Assembly (NCBI RefSeq): GCF_024505045.1
Contig: NZ_JANIBM010000025.1
Span: 1-64,000 of the forward strand
Reading direction: 5' to 3'
DNA from: Methylomonas aurea
GTDB lineage: Bacteria > Pseudomonadota > Gammaproteobacteria > Methylococcales > Methylomonadaceae
Length of the DNA stretch: 64,000 bases
Shown here: in pieces, positions 16,249 through 25,514 of the stretch
Numbering within the stretch: the stretch's first letter is position 1
Layout: each line of letters opens with the position of its first letter
Made by a program: the position numbers and the translations under genes
The notes under the pieces: model-generated
The model's database searches: none
What the model saw: the letters and a program-made list of their open reading frames with translations, nothing else
Told to the model about the DNA's origin: nothing

Positions 16249-17736
16249 ATGGCAGAATTAGAATCGCAAAGCGCGCAAGGTGCAACCCAAACCCTGGAGT
16301 TCGACGATTTTTCCGCATTGCTGGCCAAGGAATTCAAACCGGGCACCGAGGCGGCGAATCAAGTCAACACCGCGGTAGCGACCCTGGCCCAATACGCCTT
16401 GAAGGACGTAACAAAAGTTTCTGACGATGCCATCAAGTCGATCCAGGCCATCATCGCCAGCCTGGACCAAAAAATAACCGAGCAGTTGAATCTGGTCTTG
16501 CACCACCCCGATTTCCAAAAACTGGAAGGTGCCTGGCGCGGCTTGCACTACTTGGTTAACAACACCGAAACCGACGAGATGTTGAAAATCAAGGTGTTGA
16601 ATATTTCGAAAAACGAACTGGGCAAAACTCTGAAAAAATTCAAGGGTACCGCCTGGGACCAAAGTCCGCTGTTCAAAAAGCTGTACGAAGAAGAATACGG
16701 CACCTTCGGCGGCGAACCTTTCGGTTGTTTGGTCGGCGACTACCATTTCGACCACAGTCCGCAAGACGTCGAATTGTTAGGCGAGATGGCCAAAATCAGC
16801 GCTTCGGCGCACACGCCTTTTATCTCCGGCGTGGCGCCGTCGGTTCTGCAAATGGAAAGCTGGTCGGAATTGGCCAATCCGCGCGATTTGACCAAAATCT
16901 TCCAGACTCCGGAATACGCCGCGTGGCGGTCGCTACGCGAATCGGAAGATTCGCGCTACATCGGTTTGGCAATGCCGCGCTTCCTGAGCCGCTTGCCTTA
17001 CGGCTCCAAAACCGATCCGGTCGAAGAATTCGATTTCGAAGAAGATACTTCCGGAGCCGATAGCAGCAAATATACCTGGTCTAACGCGGCCTATGCGATG
17101 GCGGTCAACATCAACCGTTCGTTTAAATATTACGGCTGGTGTTCGCAGATTCGCGGCGTCGAGTCCGGCGGTGCGGTGGAAGGTTTGCCGGTGCACTCGT
17201 TTCCGACCGACGACGGCGGCGTCGATATGAAATGCCCGACCGAGATCGCGATTACCGACCGCCGCGAAGCGGAACTGGCGAAAAGCGGTTTCATGCCGTT
17301 GTTGCATAAGAAGAATACCGACTTTGCCGCGTTTATCGGGGCGCAATCCTTACAAAAGCCGGCCGAATACGAAGATCCGGACGCAACCGCCAACGCCAAC
17401 TTGGCCGCACGCCTGCCGTATCTGTTCGCGACCTGCCGCTTCGCTCATTATTTGAAGTGTATCGTCCGCGACAAAATCGGCTCTTTCAAGGAAAGGGAGG
17501 ACATGGAGTCCTGGTTGAACACCTGGATCAGCCAATACGTGCTGACCAACCCGGCGGTCGCCACCGAGAAAGACAAAGCCAGACGGCCGTTGGCCGGTGC
17601 CGAAGTGGTGGTGGAGGAAGTGGAAGGCAATCCCGGCTATTACCAATCCAAGTTTTTCCTGCGGCCGCACTATCAATTGGAAGGTCTGACCGTGTCTTTG
17701 CGTCTGACGTCCAAATTACCGTCACAGAAAGGGTAA
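16249..17736 (+). CDS. tssC: T6SS sheath large subunit TssC
   Basis: Large subunit (VipB/ImpC) of the contractile sheath. At 495 residues it has standard length. Recognisable are HHPDFQKLEGAWRGLHYLV, FGCLVGDYHFDHSPQD, the SRLPYG segment and the C-terminal handshake region ending FFLRPHYQLEGLTVSLRLTSKL, which binds the ClpV-recycled sheath partner TssB. The gene sits 3 bases after tssB. A 165-base gap with structured repeats separates it from hcp. Confidence 0.97.
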   Translation: MAELESQSAQGATQTLEFDDFSALLAKEFKPGTEAANQVNTAVATLAQYALKDVTKVSDDAIKSIQAIIASLDQKITEQLNLVLHHPDFQKLEGAWRGLHYLVNNTETDEMLKIKVLNISKNELGKTLKKFKGTAWDQSPLFKKLYEEEYGTFGGEPFGCLVGDYHFDHSPQDVELLGEMAKISASAHTPFISGVAPSVLQMESWSELANPRDLTKIFQTPEYAAWRSLRESEDSRYIGLAMPRFLSRLPYGSKTDPVEEFDFEEDTSGADSSKYTWSNAAYAMAVNINRSFKYYGWCSQIRGVESGGAVEGLPVHSFPTDDGGVDMKCPTEIAITDRREAELAKSGFMPLLHKKNTDFAAFIGAQSLQKPAEYEDPDATANANLAARLPYLFATCRFAHYLKCIVRDKIGSFKEREDMESWLNTWISQYVLTNPAVATEKDKARRPLAGAEVVVEEVEGNPGYYQSKFFLRPHYQLEGLTVSLRLTSKLPSQKG

Positions 17737-17818
17737 CTAGCGTTATTCGATCGTGCCGGATGCTGTTCGGTTGGTAATGCCGGGCATTCGGCCCGCCGCG
17801 GCTAGCGGCAAGAAATTT

Positions 17819-17874
17819 TATAAATCCCGGATCGCCGGGACCTATAAATCCCGGGTGGCATACCCGTTTGTTTT
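17819..17874 (+). repeat. Direct repeats and hairpins before hcp
   Basis: TATAAATCCCGG occurs at 17819-17830 and again at 17843-17854. Between and after them are two stems: CCCGG-ATCG-CCGGG (17826-17839) and CGGGT-GGCAT-ACCCG (17852-17866). The second runs into TTTGTTTT and so looks like an attenuator or weak terminator. The arrangement could let hcp be expressed differently from tssABC. Confidence 0.5.
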
Positions 17875-17901
17875 AATGACTAAAGTGGAAAGGAGAGCAG
17901 T

Positions 17902-18384
17902 ATGATTTTATTGAAATTTGCAACCGAAATTAAAGGCGACAGCACCGTCGAGGGCCATGCGGACTGGATCACGATCGATTCTCTGCAATGGGGTGTCGGC
18001 CGCGCGATCAGCACCAGCGGTGCCGGTAAAGACCGGGATACCAGCAATCCGTCTTTTTCGGAAGTGACCATGTCCAAGAGCATGGACGTTGCGTCCGTCG
18101 ATCTGTGGATGCAAGCCATTTGCGGCAAAAGCTTGGGCACCGCGACGATTCATTTCATTCAAACCGCCGGCGCCGATACCAAACAGCAAGTCTTTTTGGA
18201 AATCGAGCTGTCGGAAGCCATCGTCAGCAGCTACAGCCAAAGCAGCGGCGGCGAACGTCCAAACGAATCGATTTCCATCAATTTCAACCAGGCCAAAATG
18301 AAGTACAGCACCTTCGGCGAAGGCAAGTCGGCCACCGCCGGTGCATTCAAAGGCTGGGATTTGAAGAAAAACCAAGCGCTTTAA
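17902..18384 (+). CDS. hcp: T6SS tube protein Hcp
   Basis: Hcp (TssD) hexamers stack into the inner tube and carry small effectors in their lumen. The 160-residue protein has family features: DSLQWGVGRAI near residue 30, the SEVTMSKSMD segment and a C-terminal KGWDLKKNQAL. GGAGAG precedes the ATG by a few bases. The upstream gap carries hairpins and repeats, so its level may be set separately. The next gene, tagJ, follows after 57 bases. Confidence 0.97.
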   Translation: MILLKFATEIKGDSTVEGHADWITIDSLQWGVGRAISTSGAGKDRDTSNPSFSEVTMSKSMDVASVDLWMQAICGKSLGTATIHFIQTAGADTKQQVFLEIELSEAIVSSYSQSSGGERPNESISINFNQAKMKYSTFGEGKSATAGAFKGWDLKKNQAL

Positions 18385-18441
18385 TCGCCGTCCCCGGCGG
18401 CGGGGCTGCCGGGGATATCTTTCCGACCTATTGGAGAAGTC

Positions 18442-19251
18442 ATGCTCACTGTTTCGCAACTGATCGCAAACGGAGAATTGGAGCCCGCTTTGCAGCAAAC
18501 CCAGCAACAGATCCGCCAGAGTCCGGCGGACGCCAAGCTGCGGGTTTTATTGTTCCAGTTGTATTGCATATCGGGCTTGTGGGACAAAGCCCTCAACCAA
18601 CTCAATGTGTTGCGCGATCTGGATGCATCCACTCTGCTGATGGTCAGTACCTACGAACAGGTTTTACAGTGCGAGGCCTTGCGCAAGGAAGTGTTTGCCG
18701 CCCGCAAGACACCTTTGGTTTTCGGCCAACCGCAGGAATGGATGGCTCTGATGCTGGAAGCGTTGAAACTCGAAAGCGACGGCAATCACTCCCACGCCGC
18801 CGAATTGCGCAGCCAAGCCATGCAACAGGCGCCGGCTACGCCCGGTTCCATCGACGGTACCCCGTTCGCCTGGATCGCGGACGCCGACGTTCGGCTCGGC
18901 CCCTGCCTGGAGGCCGTTATCAACGGCCGTTATTATTGGATTCCCTTCATGCAAATCAGCAAGATTCAGTTGGAAAAGCCGACCGACTTGCGCGATTTGG
19001 TCTGGCTCCCCGCGCATTTTACCTGGATCAATGGCGGCGAAGCCGAAGGCTTTATCCCAACGCGTTATCCCGGTTCGGAATTGGCGGCCGATACACGAAT
19101 TCGCCTGTCGCGGCTGACCGATTGGCTGCCGGTTGCCGATGAAACGGTTCACGGTCTTGGTCAGCGCTTATTCGCAACCGATGCCGACGATTATGCGTTA
19201 TTGGATGTGCGCGCTATCGAACTGACGACTGGCGCGACGGAATCGCAGTAA
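18442..19251 (+). CDS. tagJ: T6SS accessory protein TagJ (ImpE family)
   Basis: A 269-residue ImpE-family protein. In some T6SS subtypes TagJ binds the TssB N-terminus and modulates ClpV action on the sheath. Residues of about 1-130 look like a tetratricopeptide-type helical solenoid (LLFQLYCISGLWDKAL is typical). The C-terminal half contains the conserved FAWIADADVRLGPCLE and RYYWIPF. GGAG lies before the ATG. Its stop overlaps the tssE start by one base (TAATG). Confidence 0.9.
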   Translation: MLTVSQLIANGELEPALQQTQQQIRQSPADAKLRVLLFQLYCISGLWDKALNQLNVLRDLDASTLLMVSTYEQVLQCEALRKEVFAARKTPLVFGQPQEWMALMLEALKLESDGNHSHAAELRSQAMQQAPATPGSIDGTPFAWIADADVRLGPCLEAVINGRYYWIPFMQISKIQLEKPTDLRDLVWLPAHFTWINGGEAEGFIPTRYPGSELAADTRIRLSRLTDWLPVADETVHGLGQRLFATDADDYALLDVRAIELTTGATESQ

Positions 19252-19751
19252 TGGCCGATTTGCTTCACTCCGAGCGTTTGCAGCCGTCCTTGTTGGACCG
19301 CCTGACCGACGATGCGCCGGAGAATCAAAAAGAAAGCCGGGAACAGCGCGTCATGTCGATGCGCCAGCTCAGGCAAAGCGTGCTGCGCGATTTAAGCTGG
19401 CTGCTGAACACGGCAGCCCTGGAAAGCATGACCGATCTCGGCGATTACCCGTTCGTGGCTAATTCGGTTTTGAACTTCGGTTCGCCGGTGTTTTCCGGCG
19501 TTTCGGTAACCGGAATCGATGCCAAACAGATCCAGAAAAAGGTTAAACAGGCGATAGCCAGTTTCGAACCGCGCATTTTGCCGGATTCGCTGTCGGTTGA
19601 ACTGGTGAAAGACGACGAGCAGATGAGTAACAAAGCCCTGTCTTTTACCATCGAAGGCGATTTATGGGCACAGCCGTTGCCGATTCATTTGTTTATCCGT
19701 AGCGACCTCGATCTGGAGACCGGGGAAATGACCATTCAGGAATTGGATTGA
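19251..19751 (+). CDS. tssE: T6SS baseplate protein TssE
   Basis: Baseplate wedge component related to phage T4 gp25. The 166-residue protein has the family core VMSMRQLRQSVLRDLSWLLNT, the DYPFVANSVLNFG segment and a C-terminal beta region. It is about 30 residues longer than minimal TssE at the N-terminus. It overlaps tagJ by one base and precedes tssF by 6 bases, which implies translational coupling. Confidence 0.95.
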   Translation: MADLLHSERLQPSLLDRLTDDAPENQKESREQRVMSMRQLRQSVLRDLSWLLNTAALESMTDLGDYPFVANSVLNFGSPVFSGVSVTGIDAKQIQKKVKQAIASFEPRILPDSLSVELVKDDEQMSNKALSFTIEGDLWAQPLPIHLFIRSDLDLETGEMTIQELD

Positions 19752-19757
19752 GCGGCG

Positions 19758-21644
19758 ATGGACCCGAAACTGCTGAAATATTACAACCGCGAATTGCAAT
19801 ACGTCCGGGAAGTCGGCGCCGAGTTTGCCGCCGAATTTCCGAAGATTGCCGGCCGCCTGGGCCTCGATACCTTCGAATGTTCCGATCCTTACGTCGAACG
19901 GCTGTTCGAAGGCTTTGCCTTCATGGCGGCACGGGTACAGCTTAAAGTCGACGCCGAGTTTCCGAATTTTACCCAGCAACTGCTGCAAATCGTCTATCCG
20001 CATTATTTGTCGGCGACGCCTTCGATGGCGGTAGTGGAATTCAAGCCGGATCTGGCCGAAGCGGCATTGGCGGAAGGATTGACCATTCCGAAGGATACTG
20101 TGCTGCGCAGCCTGATTGCGAAAGGCGAGCAAACCGCCTGCGAATACCGGACTTCGCAACCAGTGCAACTTTGGCCGCTGCAACTGGCGCAATTGGAATA
20201 TTTGCCCAGTTTGGCGGCGATTTCCAGCAGCGGGTTGGCGCCGGGGCGGTATCCGCCGACGGTCAAGGCGGCATTTCGCATCGTGTTGCGTACGGTCGGC
20301 GGCATTAAATTCAGCAAGATGCCGCTGCAAAGCTTGCCGCTGTTCTTGCGCGGTTCCGGCAATATTCCTTACCGCTTGTACGAGCAGTTTCTGGCCAACG
20401 CGGTGGGCTTGGCCGGCAAATTCAAAGCCGGCGCGTCCCATGTTTTCGAATATGCCAACGGCCGGGTGGCGCGTGGCATGGGCTTCAATCAGGACGAGGC
20501 GCTGCTCAGGCAAACGCCGCGATCGTTTGACGGTTACCGGATCTTGCAGGAATATTTCGCGTTCCCGGACCGCTACCTGTTTGTCGAATTGGAGCGGCTG
20601 AACCAGTTGACCGCTGCTTGCGACAGCGAGGAACTGGAACTGTTCGTGTTGTTGGACCGCAGCGATTTGCAACTGGTCAACGCGCTGGACCAGAACAATT
20701 TGGCTTTGTTTTGCGCGCCGGCCATCAATTTGTTCCCTAAGCGCGCCGACCGGATTCACGTCGACCACCGCCAGTCCGAATACCATTTGGTAGTCGACCG
20801 TAGCCGGCCGATGGACTACGAGGTGTACAGCGTTAACGAGGTTTGCGGTTACGGTAACGACCAGGCCGGCGAGCAGCCATTTCTGCCGTTCTACGGTTCC
20901 AAATCGGCTTACCAGAACCACACTGAAACCGCGTTTTATGCGTTAAGACGGACGAAACGGGTGTTGTCGTCCAAACAGCGCCGCAAAGGCGTGCGTTCCA
21001 GTTATATCGGCAGTGAAGTGTTTATCGCCTTGGTCGACGCGGCCGAGGCACCCTATTCCACCAAATTGGCGCAGTTGGGCGTCGAGACGCTATGCACCAA
21101 CCGCGATTTGCCTTTGGTCATGCCGGTTGGCTTGGGCGAGACCGACTTTACGCTCCAGATCAGTGCGCCGGTTAAATCGATCCGCTGTATTGCCGGGCCG
21201 ACCCGGCCGCTACCGGCAGCCTACGAGTCGGATACGGTGTGGCGTTTGATTAACCATTTATCGCTGAATTACTTGTCCTTGATCGACAGCGACCGGAAAA
21301 CCGGCGCCGCCGCATTGCGGGAATTATTGGGCCTGTATGCGGATAGCCGCGAGCCGGCGATCAAAAAACAGATCGAGGGCGTGATTTCGGTGGGTTCCAA
21401 GAATGTAGTCAGGCGCATCGATTCCAAAGGGCCGATGGTGTTCGGCCGCGGCCTGGAAATATCGGTATTGCTCGACGAATCGGCCTTCGAAGGCGGCGGT
21501 TACTTCTTGATGGGTACCGTGCTGGAGCAGTTTTTCGCCCGCTACGTGTCGATCAATTCCTTCGTCGAAACCGCGATTCGGACTACCGACCGCGGCGAAG
21601 TGGCCAGATGGCCGGTGAGGATGGGATGCCGACACACGTTCTGA
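19758..21644 (+). CDS. tssF: T6SS baseplate protein TssF
   Basis: Largest baseplate wedge protein (ImpG/VasA family). It forms a complex with TssG and TssK. The 628-residue length is standard. The N-terminus MDPKLLKYYNRELQYVREVG and the segment FAFMAARVQLKVDAEFPNFT are diagnostic. Its 3' end overlaps tssG by 37 bases. It is transcribed with tssE upstream. Confidence 0.97.
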   Translation: MDPKLLKYYNRELQYVREVGAEFAAEFPKIAGRLGLDTFECSDPYVERLFEGFAFMAARVQLKVDAEFPNFTQQLLQIVYPHYLSATPSMAVVEFKPDLAEAALAEGLTIPKDTVLRSLIAKGEQTACEYRTSQPVQLWPLQLAQLEYLPSLAAISSSGLAPGRYPPTVKAAFRIVLRTVGGIKFSKMPLQSLPLFLRGSGNIPYRLYEQFLANAVGLAGKFKAGASHVFEYANGRVARGMGFNQDEALLRQTPRSFDGYRILQEYFAFPDRYLFVELERLNQLTAACDSEELELFVLLDRSDLQLVNALDQNNLALFCAPAINLFPKRADRIHVDHRQSEYHLVVDRSRPMDYEVYSVNEVCGYGNDQAGEQPFLPFYGSKSAYQNHTETAFYALRRTKRVLSSKQRRKGVRSSYIGSEVFIALVDAAEAPYSTKLAQLGVETLCTNRDLPLVMPVGLGETDFTLQISAPVKSIRCIAGPTRPLPAAYESDTVWRLINHLSLNYLSLIDSDRKTGAAALRELLGLYADSREPAIKKQIEGVISVGSKNVVRRIDSKGPMVFGRGLEISVLLDESAFEGGGYFLMGTVLEQFFARYVSINSFVETAIRTTDRGEVARWPVRMGCRHTF

Positions 21645-22681
21645 TAGACGAATTGCAGCGGGCTGCTTACCGCTTCGATTTTTTCGAAGCCTTGCGCTTG
21701 ATCGAAACCCTGCATCCGGACAAACCGCGCTTGGGCGAAAGCCTGAAAGCCGGGGACGATGCGATTCGCTTGTCCCAGGAACCGGAACTGGAGTTCCCGG
21801 CCTCGGCCGTCTCGGCCTACGTCGCGGCGGGCGCCAAATCCGCGACGCCGCGGCTGGCGGTGAACTTTATGGGTCTGTTCGGCCCGCATGGTCCGTTGCC
21901 GTTGCATTTGACCGAATACGCCCGGCAACGCGCCCGCCACCATCACGACCCGACCCTGGCCCGATTTGCCGATGTGTTTCACCATCGCATGATCAGCCTG
22001 TTTTACCGGGCATGGGCCAACGCCCGGCCGGAGGTGCATTACGATCGGCCGCAAACCGACCGCTTCGCTTTCTACGTCGGTAGCTTGGCGGGCGTTGCCG
22101 GAGAGGCGTTCCAGCAGCGGGATGCGCTGGCGGATCGGGCGAAACTGTTTTATGCCGGCCATTTTTCGGCACAAACCAAACATCCGGACGGATTGCGCGC
22201 CGTAATTGCCGATGTGCTGAGGCTGGGAGTCAGAATCGAGGAGTTCGTCGGCGAATGGATGGATATCCAACCGGCGGAACAAACCCGCTTGGGCGTGAGT
22301 GCCGATATCGCTAGTTTGGGCCAGACGGCCTTATTGGGCGCGTCGGTGTGGGGCTGCCAGCACAAATTCAAGGTCGTGCTGGGGCCGATGGCGCTGGCCG
22401 ACTATCTGGCGCTGTTACCGGGCGCGGTGTTGTTCGAACAATTGAAAGCCAGCGTGCGCAATTATGTCGGCGACGAATATGTGTGGGATGCGCAATTGGT
22501 TTTGAAACACTCCGAAGTGCCGGCGGAATTGGCCTTGGGTGTGCCGCAGCAACAGGATAAACGCAGTATGAACGGTTATGCGCAACTGGGCTGGAGTATG
22601 TGGCTGGGACCGCGCCACAGCGAACGCGATGCCGACGATTTATTGCTCGACCCATTTATCGCCGTTGGGGCGAACTGTTAA
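21608..22681 (+). CDS. tssG: T6SS baseplate protein TssG
   Basis: Baseplate wedge protein (ImpH/VasB family), partner of TssF. The 357 residues contain the typical AAYRFDFFEALRLIETL near the N-terminus, the FMGLFGPHGPLPLHLTEYA motif, and the QTRLG and GLxxxLLLG-type C-terminal region. The ATG at 21608 gives the longest frame. An ATG at 21626 has a better ribosome site (GTGAGG 5 bases upstream) and may be the true start. It overlaps tssF. Confidence 0.95.
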   Translation: MAGEDGMPTHVLIDELQRAAYRFDFFEALRLIETLHPDKPRLGESLKAGDDAIRLSQEPELEFPASAVSAYVAAGAKSATPRLAVNFMGLFGPHGPLPLHLTEYARQRARHHHDPTLARFADVFHHRMISLFYRAWANARPEVHYDRPQTDRFAFYVGSLAGVAGEAFQQRDALADRAKLFYAGHFSAQTKHPDGLRAVIADVLRLGVRIEEFVGEWMDIQPAEQTRLGVSADIASLGQTALLGASVWGCQHKFKVVLGPMALADYLALLPGAVLFEQLKASVRNYVGDEYVWDAQLVLKHSEVPAELALGVPQQQDKRSMNGYAQLGWSMWLGPRHSERDADDLLLDPFIAVGANC

Positions 22682-22714
22682 ACCAACCTTAACTTTTGAA
22701 CAGGAAATGTAGCG

Positions 22715-25408
22715 ATGGCAGAAATTAGCCGAGTCAAGCTGTTTGGGAAATTAAACCGGGTTTGTTACAAAGCCGTCGAGAGCGCGACGGTGTTCTGCAA
22801 GCTGCGGGGTAACCCCTATGTCGAATTGGTGCATTGGTTGAGCCAATTGCTGCAATTGCCCGATTCCGACTTGCATCGGGCGATCAAGCATTACGGCCTG
22901 GACATGTCGCGGATCGCGAAAGAAGTCACCGAAGCGCTGGACAAGCTGCCGCGCGGCTCGACTTCGATTTCCGATTTCTCGCCGCATATCGAGGACAGCG
23001 TCGAACGTGGCTGGGTCTACGGCACGCTGTTATTCGGCGAAAACCAAGTGCGTAGCGGCCATTTGCTGGTCGGCATGTTGAAAACCAAAGGTCTGCGCAA
23101 CGAGCTGATCGGCATTTCCCGCGAATTCGAGAAACTGAAACCCGATAGCGTCTCCGACGAATTGCCTAATGTCGTTGCCGGTTCGCCGGAAGACGGCCTG
23201 GCGGCAACCGACGGCAGCCATATCGCCGCGACGCCGGGCGAGGCCAGCGGTGCGCTGGCGCCGGCGGCGATGGGCAAGCAGGAGGCCCTGAAACAATTCA
23301 CCGTCGACCTCACCGAACAGGCCCGCCAAGGCAAGATCGATCCGATTGTCGGCCGCGACGAGGAAATCCGCCAGGTCATCGACATCCTGATGCGCCGCCG
23401 CCAGAACAATCCCATCCTGACCGGCGAGGCCGGCGTCGGCAAAACGGCGGTTGTCGAAGGCTTTGCGTTGAAAATTGTCGCCGGCGACGTACCGCCCTCT
23501 TTGCGCGACGTCAGTTTACGCACGTTGGATGTCGGCTTGCTGCAAGCCGGCGCCAGCATGAAGGGCGAATTCGAAAACCGTCTGCGCCAAGTCATCGAAG
23601 AAGTCCAAGCTTCGCCGAAACCGATCATTTTGTTCATCGACGAAGCTCACACGCTGGTCGGCGCCGGCGGCGCAGCCGGCACCGGCGATGCCGCCAATCT
23701 GTTGAAGCCGGCGTTGGCGCGCGGCCAATTGCGTACCGTCGCAGCGACCACCTGGGCCGAGTATAAAAAACATATCGAAAAAGACCCGGCCTTGACCCGC
23801 CGCTTTCAAGTCGTGCAAGTCCACGAACCGGACGAAGCCAAGGCTATCCGCATGATGCGCGGCGTGGTCTCGGTGCAGGAAAAACACCATCAGGTGCTGA
23901 TTCTGGATGAAGCGCTGGAAGCGGCTGTGAAATTGTCGCACCGCTACATTCCGGCCCGACAACTGCCGGACAAGGCGGTCAGCCTGTTGGATACCGCCTG
24001 TGCCCGCGTCGGCGTCAGCCAGCACGCCGTGCCGGCCGAGGTCGACGACTGCCGCAAGCGTATCGAGGCGTTGGAAACCGAATTGGCGATCATCGGCCGC
24101 GAAAAAGCGGTCGGTGTCGAAGTGGTTGGCCGCGAAGAGTTGGCCAACGAAAAATTGGCGGCCGAACGCGAGCGCCTAGTGGGTTTGGAGGAGCGTTGGA
24201 ACGCCGAGAAAGAATTGGTCGGTAAGATTCTGGCCCTGCGCAGCAAATTGCGTTCGGCCGGACATGCGGTGGACGGCGCAGCCGAACCGGCAACCGATTC
24301 GACTCCCGCGCAGGTAGACCGCGGTGCGTTGTTGGCCGAATTGAAAGACTTGCAAACGCAATTGCATGAGCAACAAGGCGAGTCGCCGTTGATCTTGCCA
24401 ACCGTCGACCATCAGGCTGTCGCTGCGGTGGTGCAGGATTGGACCGGCATTCCGGTCGGGCGGATGGTCAAGAACGAAATCGAAACCGTGCTGAAATTGG
24501 CCGACAATCTGGAACAGCGCATCATCGGCCAGCGCCATGCGTTGGAGATGATCGCCAAACGTATTCAGACTTCGCGCGCCGGATTGGACAATCCGAACAA
24601 ACCGATCGGCGTGTTCATGTTGGCCGGTACCTCCGGCGTCGGTAAGACCGAAACCGCGCTGGCCTTGGCCGAAGCCTTGTACGGCGGCGAGCAGAACGTC
24701 ATTACCATCAACATGAGCGAATACCAGGAAGCGCATACCGTGTCGACATTGAAAGGTGCGCCTCCCGGCTACGTTGGTTACGGCGAGGGTGGGGTGTTGA
24801 CCGAAGCGGTCCGGCGCCGGCCTTACAGTGTCGTGTTGCTGGACGAGGTCGAAAAAGCTCATCCCGACGTGCATGAAATCTTCTTCCAGGTGTTCGACAA
24901 GGGCTGGATGGAAGACGGCGAAGGCCGGGTCATCGACTTCAAAAATACGCTGATTTTGTTGACCACCAACGCCGGTACCGACCTGATCGCCAATCTGTGC
25001 AAGGACCCGGATCTGATGCCGGAACCGGAAGGCATTGCCAAAGCGCTACGCGAACCGTTGCTGAAAGTGTTTCCGCCGGCCTTGCTGGGCCGTCTGGTCG
25101 TGATTCCTTATTACCCGCTCAGTGACGAAATGATAGGCGCTATAGCCAGATTGCAACTGAACCGGATCAAGAAACGCGTCGAAGAAACCCACAAAGTGCC
25201 GTTCAGCTACGACGACGAGGTGATCAAACTAATCGCCAGCCGCTGCACCGAACTGGAAAGCGGCGGCCGGATGATAGACGCGATCCTGACCAACACCGTG
25301 TTACCGAAAATCAGCGAGGAGTTTTTGACCCGGATGATGGACGGTGCGCCGATCCAGCGGGTACAAGTGAAGGTTGAGGGTGGGGAGTTTGGGTATGGAT
25401 TTGACTAA
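22715..25408 (+). CDS. tssH: T6SS sheath-disassembly ATPase TssH (ClpV)
   Basis: AAA+ unfoldase of the ClpB/ClpV group that recycles contracted TssBC sheath. The 897-residue protein has the N-terminal Clp repeat domain (to about 160), a first AAA module with GEAGVGKT at 237-244, an insertion coiled coil near 445-520 and a second AAA module with GTSGVGKT at 638-645. The start is an ATG 33 bases after tssG. A hairpin follows at 25465-25495, then a candidate effector gene. Confidence 0.96.
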   Translation: MAEISRVKLFGKLNRVCYKAVESATVFCKLRGNPYVELVHWLSQLLQLPDSDLHRAIKHYGLDMSRIAKEVTEALDKLPRGSTSISDFSPHIEDSVERGWVYGTLLFGENQVRSGHLLVGMLKTKGLRNELIGISREFEKLKPDSVSDELPNVVAGSPEDGLAATDGSHIAATPGEASGALAPAAMGKQEALKQFTVDLTEQARQGKIDPIVGRDEEIRQVIDILMRRRQNNPILTGEAGVGKTAVVEGFALKIVAGDVPPSLRDVSLRTLDVGLLQAGASMKGEFENRLRQVIEEVQASPKPIILFIDEAHTLVGAGGAAGTGDAANLLKPALARGQLRTVAATTWAEYKKHIEKDPALTRRFQVVQVHEPDEAKAIRMMRGVVSVQEKHHQVLILDEALEAAVKLSHRYIPARQLPDKAVSLLDTACARVGVSQHAVPAEVDDCRKRIEALETELAIIGREKAVGVEVVGREELANEKLAAERERLVGLEERWNAEKELVGKILALRSKLRSAGHAVDGAAEPATDSTPAQVDRGALLAELKDLQTQLHEQQGESPLILPTVDHQAVAAVVQDWTGIPVGRMVKNEIETVLKLADNLEQRIIGQRHALEMIAKRIQTSRAGLDNPNKPIGVFMLAGTSGVGKTETALALAEALYGGEQNVITINMSEYQEAHTVSTLKGAPPGYVGYGEGGVLTEAVRRRPYSVVLLDEVEKAHPDVHEIFFQVFDKGWMEDGEGRVIDFKNTLILLTTNAGTDLIANLCKDPDLMPEPEGIAKALREPLLKVFPPALLGRLVVIPYYPLSDEMIGAIARLQLNRIKKRVEETHKVPFSYDDEVIKLIASRCTELESGGRMIDAILTNTVLPKISEEFLTRMMDGAPIQRVQVKVEGGEFGYGFD

Positions 25409-25464
25409 GTGGTTTAATCTCGGTGGAGCGCTGCGGAATCGAGACTAATATCAAAACAAACTTA

Positions 25465-25495
25465 TCGGACTCCGCTTTTGTTTCGCTTTGTCCGA
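25465..25495 (+). terminator. Hairpin after tssH
   Basis: TCGGAC (25465-25470) pairs with GTCCGA (25490-25495) across a T-rich 19-base loop. There is no clean T-run after it. It may be a weak terminator or stability element between clpV and the effector gene. Confidence 0.3.
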
Positions 25496-25514
25496 GTAAC
25501 TTTAGGAGAAAAAG

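Noticed and set aside
19662-20921. Minus-strand open frame of 419 codons
   Set aside because: It is antisense to tssE and tssF, whose family matches are clear, and its composition is shadow-like.
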